A stretch of DNA of 64,000 bases, taken from contig JAVJNS010000013.1 in the NCBI GenBank assembly GCA_040217155.1, forward strand, positions 26,242 through 90,241. The letters are read 5' to 3'. This document shows positions 43,028 to 51,528 of the stretch, piece by piece. The stretch comes from Pelagibius sp040217155 (GTDB lineage: Bacteria; Pseudomonadota; Alphaproteobacteria; Kiloniellales; Kiloniellaceae). Under the pieces are notes generated by a model. That model searched no databases, was not told the origin of the DNA, and saw only the letters and a list, made by a program, of their open reading frames with translations. Position numbers and translations under genes: made by a program. Position 1 is the first letter of the stretch; each line of letters begins with the position of its first letter.

Positions 43028-43875
43028 CAGCCCTGGCCCTTTTGCTGGGGATCGAGAATATCGCGCAGAGCATCGCCGACCACATTGAACGACAGGGCCA
43101 GCATCAGGATCGCCGCGCCCGGTATGAAGACCAGCCAGGGCGCCGTGGTGAAATAGGTTTGATTCTCGAAGATGATATTGCCCCAGCTCGGCGTCGGCGG
43201 CTGTACGCCGATCCCGAGAAAGCTGAGAGTGGCTTCCAGGAGCACCGTGGTGGCAATCCCGAGCGTCGCCCAGACCACTATGGTGGAGACGAGATGAGGC
43301 GCGATGTGCCGGAACAGGATGCGCAACGGCGAGGCACCGAGGCTGCGCTCTGCCTCGACAAAGTCGCGCTCGGAAAGCGAGATTGTCTCCGTGTAGATGA
43401 CGCGTGCCACCTGCACCCAGTTCACCATGGCGATGACCAGCGCCACAATCCACAGGCTGGGGCGGAAGATGGCGGCTAGCGCAATGGCCAGCAGCAGGGC
43501 CGGGAAAGCCATCATGAGATCGGTAAAGCGCATGAGGACGGCCCCTACCACGCCGCGCAGGAAGCCTGCGGTAATGCCGATAATGGCACCTGTCAACACG
43601 GCCACGCCATTCGCCACGATGCCGATAATCAGTGACGTCCTGGCGCCGTAGATCAGGCGGGAAAAGAGATCGCGTCCCAAGAGGTCGGTCCCCAGCACAA
43701 AGATTCCGCCGGGTGGCATCGGTGCCCCCTCGAGTGTGAGCCCCTCGAAAAGTTGATCGTCCGGGGAATAGGGCGTGATCAACGGCGCCATCACCGCCAG
43801 GAACACGATCACCGCGATGACCCCCAGTCCAAAGACCGCGAGTTTGCGCTTCAACAACTCCCGAAAGACCCTCAT
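43027..43875 (-). CDS. ABC transporter permease (DppC-like)
   Basis: A 282-aa permease: N-terminal helix with FRELLKRKLAVFGLGVIAVIVFLAV (in part), then a periplasmic loop with GTDLLGRDLFSRLIYGARTSL, and the EAA loop VEAERSLGASPLRILFRHIAPH. It pairs with the DppB-like protein. ATG 43875 overlaps the stop of the ANTAR regulator gene (ATGA), so regulator and transporter are translationally coupled. Confidence 0.93.
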   Translation of the reverse strand: MRVFRELLKRKLAVFGLGVIAVIVFLAVMAPLITPYSPDDQLFEGLTLEGAPMPPGGIFVLGTDLLGRDLFSRLIYGARTSLIIGIVANGVAVLTGAIIGITAGFLRGVVGAVLMRFTDLMMAFPALLLAIALAAIFRPSLWIVALVIAMVNWVQVARVIYTETISLSERDFVEAERSLGASPLRILFRHIAPHLVSTIVVWATLGIATTVLLEATLSFLGIGVQPPTPSWGNIIFENQTYFTTAPWLVFIPGAAILMLALSFNVVGDALRDILDPQQKGQG

Positions 43876-44492
43876 GCCCTCCCCAAGCCACCGCCGTGGC
43901 GCCGCTGGGGCAGAAGGCCACGAAGGCTCCTTTCGTCGGCAACGGCGCAGAAGGCCTCCACCGTCATGCGCCGTTCCATGGCGGCGGCCCGGATCACGGC
44001 AAAGGCACTGTCTTCGTCGCTTCCGTCCAGGCGCATCACCGTGAGGATCGTCCGGATTACTTCGGGACGCAGCCGCAGGCGCGTCTTGAGGGCCTCGACC
44101 CGGGCAGCCTGCTTTTGCGTCTGCTCAAAGCTGTGGCTGGCCAGCACCAGGGCGCTGTAGACGCCTGTCGATTGCACGGGCTTGACCAGATGCGACGAGA
44201 TGCCCTGCGACAACACCCATTCCAGGCGGCCCGGAGCCTCGGAGCGCATCAGGGCGATCAGCGGCACCGGCGGCTGCCCGGCCGGCCAGGGAAACAGACC
44301 GTCGTAGCCGCTGTCACCGTCGAAGAATACCGCCTTCACTGCCAAGTCGAGGCTTTCCAGCTTGGGCCAGGCGATGTGACAGGTAACACCGAAGCGCTCG
44401 AGCTGGCGGGCCAGCCGCCGCATGCCCGCATCCTCACGATGCAGGACGACCACCTGCCAGCCGCGGAAATTCGGCGTCCGGAAGGCGGTCAT
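43872..44492 (-). CDS. ANTAR-domain RNA-binding antiterminator (AmiR/NasR-like)
   Basis: A 206-aa protein. Residues 1-125 form a receiver-like domain without the usual phospho-acceptor pattern (WQVVVLHREDAGMRRLARQLE, then a VFFDGDSGYDG strand), followed by a coiled coil (FEQTQKQAARVEALKTRLRLRP) and a C-terminal ANTAR domain of three helices (IRTILTVMRLDGSDEDSAFAVIRAAAMERRMTVEAF in pieces). AmiR of Pseudomonas has this build and stops termination in the amidase leader once AmiC lets go of it. The gene overlaps the AmiC-like gene (ATGA), as expected for a sensor-antiterminator pair. Confidence 0.88.
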   Translation of the reverse strand: MTAFRTPNFRGWQVVVLHREDAGMRRLARQLERFGVTCHIAWPKLESLDLAVKAVFFDGDSGYDGLFPWPAGQPPVPLIALMRSEAPGRLEWVLSQGISSHLVKPVQSTGVYSALVLASHSFEQTQKQAARVEALKTRLRLRPEVIRTILTVMRLDGSDEDSAFAVIRAAAMERRMTVEAFCAVADERSLRGLLPQRRHGGGLGRA

Positions 44493-45667
44493 TTCACCAC
44501 CCTCAGTTGGGTGGCCGAGCGTCGGTTGACTTCCAGGCCGAACTGACGGGCATCGAAGTCGACGAGATAGGGATCGGCGACGATCGGCGCAGGCGCCGCC
44601 TCGATTACCTTGAAGCTGCCGTCCGCGGCGCCGCGCCCGATATAGGGGCGCAGCGTCGCGTGGTTGGTGCGTCTGTCGATTGCCGCGACTCCGAGCGGTG
44701 TCTCCAGGGCGAGCCCGAAGAGGGCTTCGCGCACCGCCTCGATCTCGTCGCTGCCGCAAACGAGGATTGCCTCGGCGAGCAGCTTCACGGCGATGTAGGC
44801 ATTCACCAGGTAGACGGAGTTGCGCTGAGCCGTGCCGAAGCGCTGCCGCACCCGCTCGCGAAAGGCGCGGCTGGCGGCGCTCTCCAGGCTGTCGAAATAG
44901 ATCGCGGTGGAGAGCAGACCTTCCGCCGCCGCACCGATGCTGTCGAGTTCGGCCTCGGTGAGGTTGCAACTGACGACAGGACGGTTTTCCGGCGCGAAAC
45001 CGGGATCGCTGCGGCCGGCCTCGTGATAGGCCGAAAGAAAAGCATAGCTTGACGTGCCGACAAGGTTGTTGAGGACGAAACCGGCCTCCTGATCGCGGAT
45101 GTCCTCGATGATGCGCGTGACGTCGTGCGACGAAAAGGCCAGGTACTTCTCGCCGACGACTTCGCCACCCGAAGCATGAACCAGTTCGCGGGCGGTGCGG
45201 TTGGTCTCCCAGCCCCAGATGTAGTTGGAGCCCACCAGGTAGACCCGCTTGCCGTAGCGCGGCAGCAGGTGGCGGAACAGCGGCACGATGTGCTGATTCG
45301 GGCAGGCCCCGGTGTAGATCACGTTCTCGCAGCACTCGAATCCTTCGTAGGGGCACATGTACCAGAGCAGCGCGTCGTACTTCTCGATGATCGGGATGAC
45401 TTCCTTACGGCCGATCGAGGTGATAGTGCCGATGATGTGCCGGCAGCCGCGCTCGCGCAGCATCGCTTCGCTGAAGGCGAGGTAGCGGTCGATGTCGCCG
45501 CCGGGATCCTCGATTTCCGGACGAAAGGCAAAGGGATAGCGCGGGTCCTCGTTGACCTCCTCCAGGCCAAGGCGCACGCCATCCAGGCAAGCCTGTCCGA
45601 TCAGACTATAGGTCCCGGTGACCGAGTATAGGATCCCGAGAGGGATCTCCCCTGTTTTCAACGCCAT
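44489..45667 (-). CDS. AmiC-like amide sensor (periplasmic-binding fold, cytoplasmic)
   Basis: A 392-aa type I periplasmic-binding-fold protein: IPLGILYSVTGTYSLIGQACLDGVRLGLEEVN, IIGTITSIGRKEVIPIIE, and VYLVGSNYIWGWETNRTARELV (parts). It has no signal peptide, unlike the similar urea/amide receptors, so a cytoplasmic regulatory role like AmiC is likely: it would bind AmiR until an amide arrives. ATG 45667 is preferred to the upstream TTG 45673, as the latter lies in the T tract of a terminator. No strong ribosome site is seen, only the GGGG before the ATG; the terminator stem may hide one. Confidence 0.87.
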   Translation of the reverse strand: MALKTGEIPLGILYSVTGTYSLIGQACLDGVRLGLEEVNEDPRYPFAFRPEIEDPGGDIDRYLAFSEAMLRERGCRHIIGTITSIGRKEVIPIIEKYDALLWYMCPYEGFECCENVIYTGACPNQHIVPLFRHLLPRYGKRVYLVGSNYIWGWETNRTARELVHASGGEVVGEKYLAFSSHDVTRIIEDIRDQEAGFVLNNLVGTSSYAFLSAYHEAGRSDPGFAPENRPVVSCNLTEAELDSIGAAAEGLLSTAIYFDSLESAASRAFRERVRQRFGTAQRNSVYLVNAYIAVKLLAEAILVCGSDEIEAVREALFGLALETPLGVAAIDRRTNHATLRPYIGRGAADGSFKVIEAAPAPIVADPYLVDFDARQFGLEVNRRSATQLRVVK

Positions 45668-45671
45668 CCCC

Positions 45672-45720
45672 AAAAACGAAAAACCCCAAGACCGGCCCCT
45701 CGTCAGGGCGGCGTTGGGGC
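45672..45720 (-). terminator. Leader terminator before the amide operon
   Basis: On the minus strand, CCCCAA (45719-45714) pairs with TTGGGG (45689-45684), enclosing a second helix CCCT/AGGG around loop GACG (45708-45697), and is followed by TTTTTCGTTTTT (45683-45672). It ends five bases before ATG of the AmiC-like gene. A terminator here would silence the whole operon unless prevented, which is what an ANTAR protein does. Confidence 0.75.
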
Positions 45721-45733
45721 GTCATTGCCTCTT

Positions 45734-45776
45734 GCGGTCTTCCCGCTATGTTATCTGACGCGCCGTTGTGCGGCAC
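45734..45776 (-). promoter_or_regulatory. Two tandem RNA hairpins, candidate ANTAR target
   Basis: In the leader, GTGCCG (45776-45771) pairs with CGGCGC (45765-45760) around a five-base loop CACAA, and 13 bases on GCGG (45746-45743) pairs with CCGC (45737-45734) around GAAGA. Two short stem-loops ahead of a terminator is the arrangement ANTAR proteins bind. By my pairing the loops are five bases and do not show the usual six-base A..G.. loop, so the match is structural only. Confidence 0.45.
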
Positions 45777-45786
45777 TTGACCTCCG

Positions 45787-45815
45787 AGTTTTCACCAATC
45801 CGACGAGGCTGTCAA
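45787..45815 (-). promoter_or_regulatory. Predicted promoter of the amide operon
   Basis: A perfect -35 box TTGACA (plus-strand 45815-45810) is separated by 17 bases from a weaker -10 candidate AAAACT (45792-45787). Transcription from about 45780 would give a leader holding both hairpins and the terminator. It is 100-150 bp upstream of the AmiC-like gene and there is no closer candidate. Confidence 0.5.
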
Positions 45816-45878
45816 ATACCAAGGCGCATGACCGGCGGGAGTTCCGCCGTCCGCTTGCGACTCTTCCGAGTGGTCCAT

Positions 45879-46175
45879 TAAAGCGCTTTGCGCCCAATTT
45901 GAGCCATTCTGCCGGAGCGGATTTGTGTCAGGACCAAGAGGATTTGGCGCCGGGCATAGCGGCGCTATGGTCAAGCCAAAGCCCGCCGGTACTGGCGCAA
46001 AGCCGCCCGGGCCCCAAAGGCCCTGGCGGGTTTCCGAGCGGCGGGCGCCCGCGGCGTCGACAGGCTTGCCCGATGCGCCGCATCGCCCGGGGAACTTCAG
46101 GGGGCGCCTGCCTCCTGACGGATCGCCGCACCGCTCGAAAACAGAATTGATTCAAATTGGGCGCAAAGCGCTTTA
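45879..46175. mobile_element. 297-bp non-coding element with 24-bp perfect terminal inverted repeats
   Basis: The ends 45879-45902 and 46152-46175 are exact reverse complements over 24 bases (outer end TAAAGCGCTTTGCGCCC, which itself contains the palindrome AAAGCGCTTT). The inside has no convincing gene and is GC-rich with many short inverted repeats. This is the build of a MITE or a palindromic intergenic element. No certain target-site duplication was seen. The right end supplies the stop codon of the DUF3604 gene (46173-46175). Confidence 0.6.
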
Positions 46176-48509
46176 GCGGTAGAGGTAAATCGGGCTGGTC
46201 CAGGCCAGGGTGCCGTCTTCCTGGGTCACGCGAATGAAGATCGGATTGTCGCCTTCCGGGCGCAGGTCGGGACGCCGCGTAAAGCTGAACCTGCGGTGCG
46301 GATTGACCGCCGGCAGCCGAAAGACTTTCAGATAGCGCGGCAGGATGCCGCCCGCGTCGAAAACTTCGTCCTCCAGGCCGATCTCCTCCAGCGGAATACC
46401 GCACTTTACCAAGGGCGTCTCGATTTTCAGGGTACCGCCGTAGGCGTCGGCAACCCAGAGGTCGAAACCGCCGATGTTGCCGGTGGTCAGGGCGCGCCAG
46501 GCAAGCTCAGAGTCCGACTTCCGTTCCAGGGTTTTGTCGCGGTTGAAAAAGTTAACTGCCCGGGCATCCAGAATCGAGTTGCCGGAGAGATGCGCGGTGC
46601 CGTCCCAGAGGACCTGGCGGAAGCGGCCGCGGTACTCGGCGCCCTCCCAGATGACGCGGATGCGGTTGCCGAGCTCGTCCTTGCCGTAAGGCCGGAGGGT
46701 CTCAACGTGCTCGAGGCCGTTGAAGATATCGACCCGCTCAATGGCGGCGGCGGCGGCAATATCCACTTGCAGCTCCGCGCCACCCGCAGCCAGGTGGACG
46801 ATGTCGCCCATGATCGCTTCCGTCGCGCCGCGGCCTTCGCTGGGCCCGAGGCGCGGGTCGTCGTGATAGTGCGTGGCGCTTTCATCGAAGCGCGCTTTCA
46901 CATCGATGAACATACGGCCGCCGTGGCCGCCGGTGGTGCCGTAATGATGCCGCTTGCGCAGGCAATCGAGAACCGCCGGGCGCGTCAGTTTTTCGGCGAG
47001 GAAACACGTCAGCCCGCCCACCGCGCCGAACAGCGAGGCCCCGGGATAGCTGGCGCCGGGCCGCCCCTTGTGGCCGTCGGAGTTCGCGACGACACCGACC
47101 CGATAGCCCATCTCGAAGGCGTCCTGAAGCAGCCACTCGAAAGTACCCCAGGAGCTGTGGACCTCCATCGACTTCTCGAAGCGGCCGTCATGCGCCAGTT
47201 TCACGTCCGCGTAGCGCCCGCCGCAGTGGGCATAGCCGACGACGTCCCATTCCTTGGCGGCGGCCAGGGCCTCGAAGAGTTCGGCGGCGCTGTTGGCGTC
47301 GGTCGCGATATCGGAGCGGTCTTCAACCAAGGCATGAGACGATCGGCGCAACAGGCGCCCCTCCTCGGGATAGTAGATGTTGCGGTCGCCGCCCAGGCCG
47401 GTGTTGCCCGACCACTCATAGCCTGGAACGGCGACGAAGCTGCCGGGTACGTCGAACTCCGCACAGAGGTCATCGAGATCGCGCCAGAACGGCGAGGTGA
47501 TCTGGAAGTCGTTGCCCTGGTGGCCGGTCGCGTCGAGAAAGGCGCGGTCTCGCGCGAAGGCGAAGTACTCGCGGGCGCTGCCGGTACCGATGGTTTCTTC
47601 CGACTGGCCGTGCAGATCGCCCCAATAGTGCACCAGGCTTGCCTGCGCGGCGATGCGCAGCGGGTTGGCGGTGGCCGCCACCGCGCCTTCGTCATCCAAT
47701 AGCCTGATGACGATGTCGCCCGGCGCGGCAACGCTGAGCCCCTCTGCGGCAGCCGTGAAGGCGCCGGGCCGCAGGCTCATTCTCTGCGGCAGTCCGTCAA
47801 CAGGAAGGTTGCTTTCAAGACGGAAGCTACGGTCGCATCTGTCCGTGGGGTTGCCCCAACGATCCTCTGCCTTGAGACGCAGGCCGAAGGTCTCGCCGCA
47901 GCGCCGCAAGGTCGGCACCACCGCGATGAAGGCCTCCGGGTCCCCGGGCACGATGCGAATGGTCGGCTGCTCGGGCAGCGGCTGGTAGCAGTAGGTGGCG
48001 ATGGGATCGATCAGGGTGTGAAATTCGAATGTCTCTTCGCAGAACGTCTGCAGGCGCATGCCTGGCGAACCCTGGGTGCGGTCGCCGAAGGTCACGGTGA
48101 TGGTGTCGCCCTCGCGCAGGAAGCCGCGCACCACCTTGATGTAAAGCGTGCGGTCCCAGGGCCGCACGTTGCCCTTGGGATCGTAATGGTGTTGAAGGAC
48201 AGCGGAATTGGAGGCCACAACCGTGGTGTAGTTCGGCCCCTCGGGGTTTTCGAACTGCGGGCGCGTCTGATCGCTGGCGAAACGGAAGCAGATGCGCAGG
48301 GAGCCTGAATCGTCGATGCCGAACTTGCCGGCGGAATAAACCAAGGTGAAGGTCTGATAACTGCCGGCGGCGAAATCACCCCTGGGCGTGAGCGTCACCG
48401 AACCGAGTTCTTCCGCTGGAATGGCGCTGCGCAACGGCCGGCTCGCCAAGCCGCCGGCCGCCGGCGGCAGGCCGGCGTCGTCAGGACTTCCCAGCGGCTG
48501 ATCGGACAT
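46173..48509 (-). CDS. DUF3604 family protein
   Basis: A 778-aa protein. The first 290 residues are beta-rich (GSYQTFTLVYSAGKFGIDDSGSLRICFRFAS in pieces). The rest carries the DUF3604 core with a metal-type pattern: YWGDLHGQSEETIGTG, GHQGNDFQ, VPGYEWSGNTGLGGDRNIYY, HCGGRYAD, EVHSSWGTFEW, ANSDGHKGRPG and GTTGGHGGRMFID, recalling PHP-type phosphoesterases. There is no signal peptide. Family function is unknown. The TAA stop (46175-46173) lies within an inverted repeat, so the present C-terminus may reflect insertion of that element. Confidence 0.85.
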   Translation of the reverse strand: MSDQPLGSPDDAGLPPAAGGLASRPLRSAIPAEELGSVTLTPRGDFAAGSYQTFTLVYSAGKFGIDDSGSLRICFRFASDQTRPQFENPEGPNYTTVVASNSAVLQHHYDPKGNVRPWDRTLYIKVVRGFLREGDTITVTFGDRTQGSPGMRLQTFCEETFEFHTLIDPIATYCYQPLPEQPTIRIVPGDPEAFIAVVPTLRRCGETFGLRLKAEDRWGNPTDRCDRSFRLESNLPVDGLPQRMSLRPGAFTAAAEGLSVAAPGDIVIRLLDDEGAVAATANPLRIAAQASLVHYWGDLHGQSEETIGTGSAREYFAFARDRAFLDATGHQGNDFQITSPFWRDLDDLCAEFDVPGSFVAVPGYEWSGNTGLGGDRNIYYPEEGRLLRRSSHALVEDRSDIATDANSAAELFEALAAAKEWDVVGYAHCGGRYADVKLAHDGRFEKSMEVHSSWGTFEWLLQDAFEMGYRVGVVANSDGHKGRPGASYPGASLFGAVGGLTCFLAEKLTRPAVLDCLRKRHHYGTTGGHGGRMFIDVKARFDESATHYHDDPRLGPSEGRGATEAIMGDIVHLAAGGAELQVDIAAAAAIERVDIFNGLEHVETLRPYGKDELGNRIRVIWEGAEYRGRFRQVLWDGTAHLSGNSILDARAVNFFNRDKTLERKSDSELAWRALTTGNIGGFDLWVADAYGGTLKIETPLVKCGIPLEEIGLEDEVFDAGGILPRYLKVFRLPAVNPHRRFSFTRRPDLRPEGDNPIFIRVTQEDGTLAWTSPIYLYR

Positions 48510-48808
48510 CCTTCCCCCAAACGTTCTTCATTGAGACTCTAGCACAGGAATGTTTGTGCCACGGAAGAACTGCGTCGACGGCTTTTCTAACCGGATTATC
48601 CGGCTTCATAAACCGTTAAGCACGTCGTGTCAGGCAGGCCGTCGAAAAGGTCGGAGGAGCACCACCGCCGGCGCCATCCAAAAGGCGCTTTTTCCCGGTA
48701 TTTCAATAAATTACGAAACGAAAAGCCTTTGTGAGCCGGGCCGCCGCGGGTAGGGTCACCCGCTTCCCTGAAAACCGGGGAAAGCCTTGAGGACAACGGG
48801 AGACGACG
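48510..48808. other. 299-bp divergent intergenic region with small palindromes
   Basis: It separates the DUF3604 gene (leftward) and the pentapeptide-repeat gene (rightward). Two inverted repeats are visible: GCACA/TGTGC at 48542-48546 and 48555-48559, and CCGGATTATCCGG at 48591-48603. Either might be an operator. Short open frames here show no recognisable protein. Confidence 0.5.
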
Positions 48809-49879
48809 ATGCGCAACGACAACAGCAACATCCTGCTGACGCGGCGGATCATCGGGCAGGATGCCCTTGAGACGCTGGCCACCGTGCATGGCCGTTTCGT
48901 CAGACAGCGGCGCGACGGCCGGCGTGTGATCATGCAGCACTGCGTGCTCGCCGGGTTGGATTTCCGCAGCATGTGTTTTGCGCAGGCGCACTTCCTCGGA
49001 TGCAAGTTCACCGGCGCCAGCCTGGTGGATTCCGACTTCGCCCGCGCCCGCCTCTTCGCGTCGAGTTTCGAGGGCGCCGACCTGACCCGCGCCAACTTCG
49101 AGCGCGCCGACCTGCGCGCCGCCGCCTTCGACAACGCGGTCCTGGAGCGAACGCGCTTCGACAAGGCAGATCTGCGCAAAGGCAGCGTCATCAGCCAGAA
49201 CGACGACCGCGAGATTGAGGAGTTTCGAGAGATCTGCTCGTCCTTCCGCAATGCCAGTCTGGACCGCACTGACATGCGCAATGCCCAGATGAAGGACGTC
49301 GACTTCACCGGCGCCAGCTTGGCGGAAATCGAGCTCGGCGGTGCGGACCTGCGTGGCACCCGCTTCACCGGCGCCGAGCTCGACAACATCGCCCTGGAAA
49401 ACGTCCGCCTGCAGGAGGCGGACCTGCGCGGCGCCTCCTTCGAGAATATGGTCCCGGAGTTGGACGGCGTGCTGTCCACGCCGCTGCTCCCAATTGCCGC
49501 CCAGAAGCTGCACCGGGCGCTGCACCGCCACGAGGCCTGGATCAACAGCGACGGCAAGAAGGGCGCGCGCGCCGATTTTTCTGAGCACAATCTCTCGGGC
49601 ATCGATCTGGCAGGGCGCAGCCTGGCCACCATTTCCTTCGCCAAGGCCAATCTCAAGGGCATCGATTTCAAGGGCGCCGTTCTGGCGGCCTGCGACTTCT
49701 CAGATGCCAATCTTCGCGGCGCCGACCTCAGCGGCTGCGACCTGCGCGGCGCCCAGTTCATCGGCGCCCATCTCGACGGCCTGCGCCTCGAGGGCGCGCG
49801 GACCGGCGTACTGGCGGAAACCGGCCTGCGGACGACCTTCCCCGACGGCTTCCTGATGGAAAGCGGCAGGCCGCACTAA
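48809..49879 (+). CDS. Pentapeptide-repeat protein
   Basis: A 356-aa protein composed mostly of A(D/N)Lxx-type pentapeptide repeats in two blocks: about residues 45-215 (for example GADLTRANFERADLRAAAFD) and 262-335 (LAGRSLATISFAKANLKGID and onward), joined by a linker with LHRALHRHEAWINSDGKKG. Such proteins fold as a right-handed quadrilateral beta helix; the family includes gyrase-protecting DNA mimics and many of unknown role. No signal peptide. GGGAG lies before ATG 48809. Confidence 0.9.
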   Translation: MRNDNSNILLTRRIIGQDALETLATVHGRFVRQRRDGRRVIMQHCVLAGLDFRSMCFAQAHFLGCKFTGASLVDSDFARARLFASSFEGADLTRANFERADLRAAAFDNAVLERTRFDKADLRKGSVISQNDDREIEEFREICSSFRNASLDRTDMRNAQMKDVDFTGASLAEIELGGADLRGTRFTGAELDNIALENVRLQEADLRGASFENMVPELDGVLSTPLLPIAAQKLHRALHRHEAWINSDGKKGARADFSEHNLSGIDLAGRSLATISFAKANLKGIDFKGAVLAACDFSDANLRGADLSGCDLRGAQFIGAHLDGLRLEGARTGVLAETGLRTTFPDGFLMESGRPH

Positions 49880-49915
49880 CCGCTTTGGGCGCCTAACATG
49901 GGTGTTGTCGTGGCT

Positions 49916-51487
49916 TCAGATGCGCCGAAGCGGGATAGACCAGGCAAGTATCAGGGCGAGCGCCGCAAAGCCAGCGATCGTCAGAAACGAGGCGCGAAAG
50001 GCGTCGGCGATCTCGCTCTGAACGGCTGCACTCGCACCGGCTGACAGTCGCGCGAGGTGGCCGACATTGCCCTGCAGAAGACTTGCAAAGACACTGGCGG
50101 CCTCCGGGTTCTGGGCCGCCAAGGCTGCGAAGAGAACAGAACCGACGACGGCCGTACCCAGCGCCGCCCCCAAGGCACGCGAGAACTGCACCGTGGCGGC
50201 CCCGGCGCCCAGTTTGCCTGGGCCAGCGGCGCTTTGAATCGTCACCTGCACGACACCCATCACCGTGCCCATGAAGATCGCCGTGACGCCGAGGAACCCC
50301 GACAACTGCGTCAGGCTCATATACCGCGACCACAGTGCCACGATGATGAGGCCCAGGACCACGAAGATCAGGCCGAAGGACGGGAAAACGGCCGTGCGTC
50401 CGGTGCGGCTGACGGCCCGCCCGGTGACCATGGAACCGATACCGACACCGATGGTCATCGGCAGCAGCAACAAGCCGGTCTCGGCCGGCGAGGCACCGCC
50501 GACCACGCGCAGATAGATCGGCAGGAACGTCAGCAGCGAGACCAATACAGCCCCATGGCAGGCGGCCAGGGCGTCGCTGCGCCAGGTCGTCGGGTCGCGC
50601 AGCAGGGCGATCGGCAGCAGCGGGTCGGCCGCCCGCTTCTCGCGCCAGACCAACAGGAGCAGAGTGACCGGCAGCAGCACCGCGAGCATGACCACGACCG
50701 GCAACACCGCTTCGGCGATCTGCCGGATTTGCTCCAACAAGATGAGCGCGGAGGCAATGCAGACCGCAAAGAGCAGCACGCCCAGCAGGTCGAAACGGAA
50801 TGGCGTCCCCGGCCCCGGCTGCTTCGGCAGCCGGACGGCGAGGACGATCGCCAACAGGCCGAGAGGCAGGTTGACAAGAAACACGGATTGCCAGCCGAAG
50901 TGCTCGGTGAGAAAACCGCCGGCGACCGGTCCGAAGGTGCTCGACGATACGGCGACCGCCGCGAGATAGCCCTGATAGTGCGCCCGCTCGCGCGGCGGAA
51001 CGGCCTCGCCGACCAGCGCCTGCGACAGCGTCATCAAGCCACCGCCGCCGAGACCTTGCAGAATGCGCATGGCGGTCAGCATCTCCACGCTGGTGGAAAC
51101 GGCGCACAGCAGGGAGGCAACCATGAAGATGACGAGCGCGATGATGAGGAGGCGGCGGCGTCCCAAGAGATCACCGAGTTGTCCGTAGACCGGCGCCGCC
51201 ACGGTCGTCGCCACCAGGTAGGCCACGACCACCCACGAAATCCGCTCGACGCCGCCCATGGTTCCGGCAATGGCCGGCAGCGCGGTCGCGACGATGGTCT
51301 GGTCGACCACCGCCAGGAACATCGGCAGCATGATGGAAAAGAAGATGCGGAAAAAGGGCGTCCCTGCGGGAGCGGGGGACGCCGCCGGCGGCGGCCGGCC
51401 TGCAGGCGGCTTGGTTTCGCTGGGATTGCGGGACATTAGCGGATCGGCAGGAACATAGGGACGAGGCTTTTCTCTTCGTGCAATCAT
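49916..51487 (-). CDS. MFS multidrug exporter, DHA2 (14-TM) family
   Basis: A 523-aa 14-segment MFS protein. The N-terminal segment MLPMFLAVVDQTIVATALPAI is the DHA2 motif, and motif A reads GQLGDLLGRRRLLI near residue 105. A proline-rich cytoplasmic tail of about 45 residues precedes the first segment. It would export drugs or other small hydrophobic compounds by proton antiport. It faces the pentapeptide gene tail to tail and diverges from the Usp gene with a 41-bp gap. Confidence 0.92.
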   Translation of the reverse strand: MIARREKPRPYVPADPLMSRNPSETKPPAGRPPPAASPAPAGTPFFRIFFSIMLPMFLAVVDQTIVATALPAIAGTMGGVERISWVVVAYLVATTVAAPVYGQLGDLLGRRRLLIIALVIFMVASLLCAVSTSVEMLTAMRILQGLGGGGLMTLSQALVGEAVPPRERAHYQGYLAAVAVSSSTFGPVAGGFLTEHFGWQSVFLVNLPLGLLAIVLAVRLPKQPGPGTPFRFDLLGVLLFAVCIASALILLEQIRQIAEAVLPVVVMLAVLLPVTLLLLVWREKRAADPLLPIALLRDPTTWRSDALAACHGAVLVSLLTFLPIYLRVVGGASPAETGLLLLPMTIGVGIGSMVTGRAVSRTGRTAVFPSFGLIFVVLGLIIVALWSRYMSLTQLSGFLGVTAIFMGTVMGVVQVTIQSAAGPGKLGAGAATVQFSRALGAALGTAVVGSVLFAALAAQNPEAASVFASLLQGNVGHLARLSAGASAAVQSEIADAFRASFLTIAGFAALALILAWSIPLRRI

Positions 51488-51528
51488 AGACAGAATGGTG
51501 TCGCGAGACGAGTGGAGTTAGTGCCCCC

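Noticed and set aside
42107..43942. A 611-codon frame around the DppB-like gene
   Set aside because: The upstream half is another frame of the DppC-like gene; the family start and an ATGA overlap fix the start at 43027.
45725..46150. Open frame through the inverted-repeat element
   Set aside because: It crosses the leader of the amide operon and one repeat end, and its protein has no pattern; treated as non-coding.
48550..48753. Short rightward open frame before the pentapeptide gene
   Set aside because: No homology, contains likely operator palindromes, and lacks a ribosome site.
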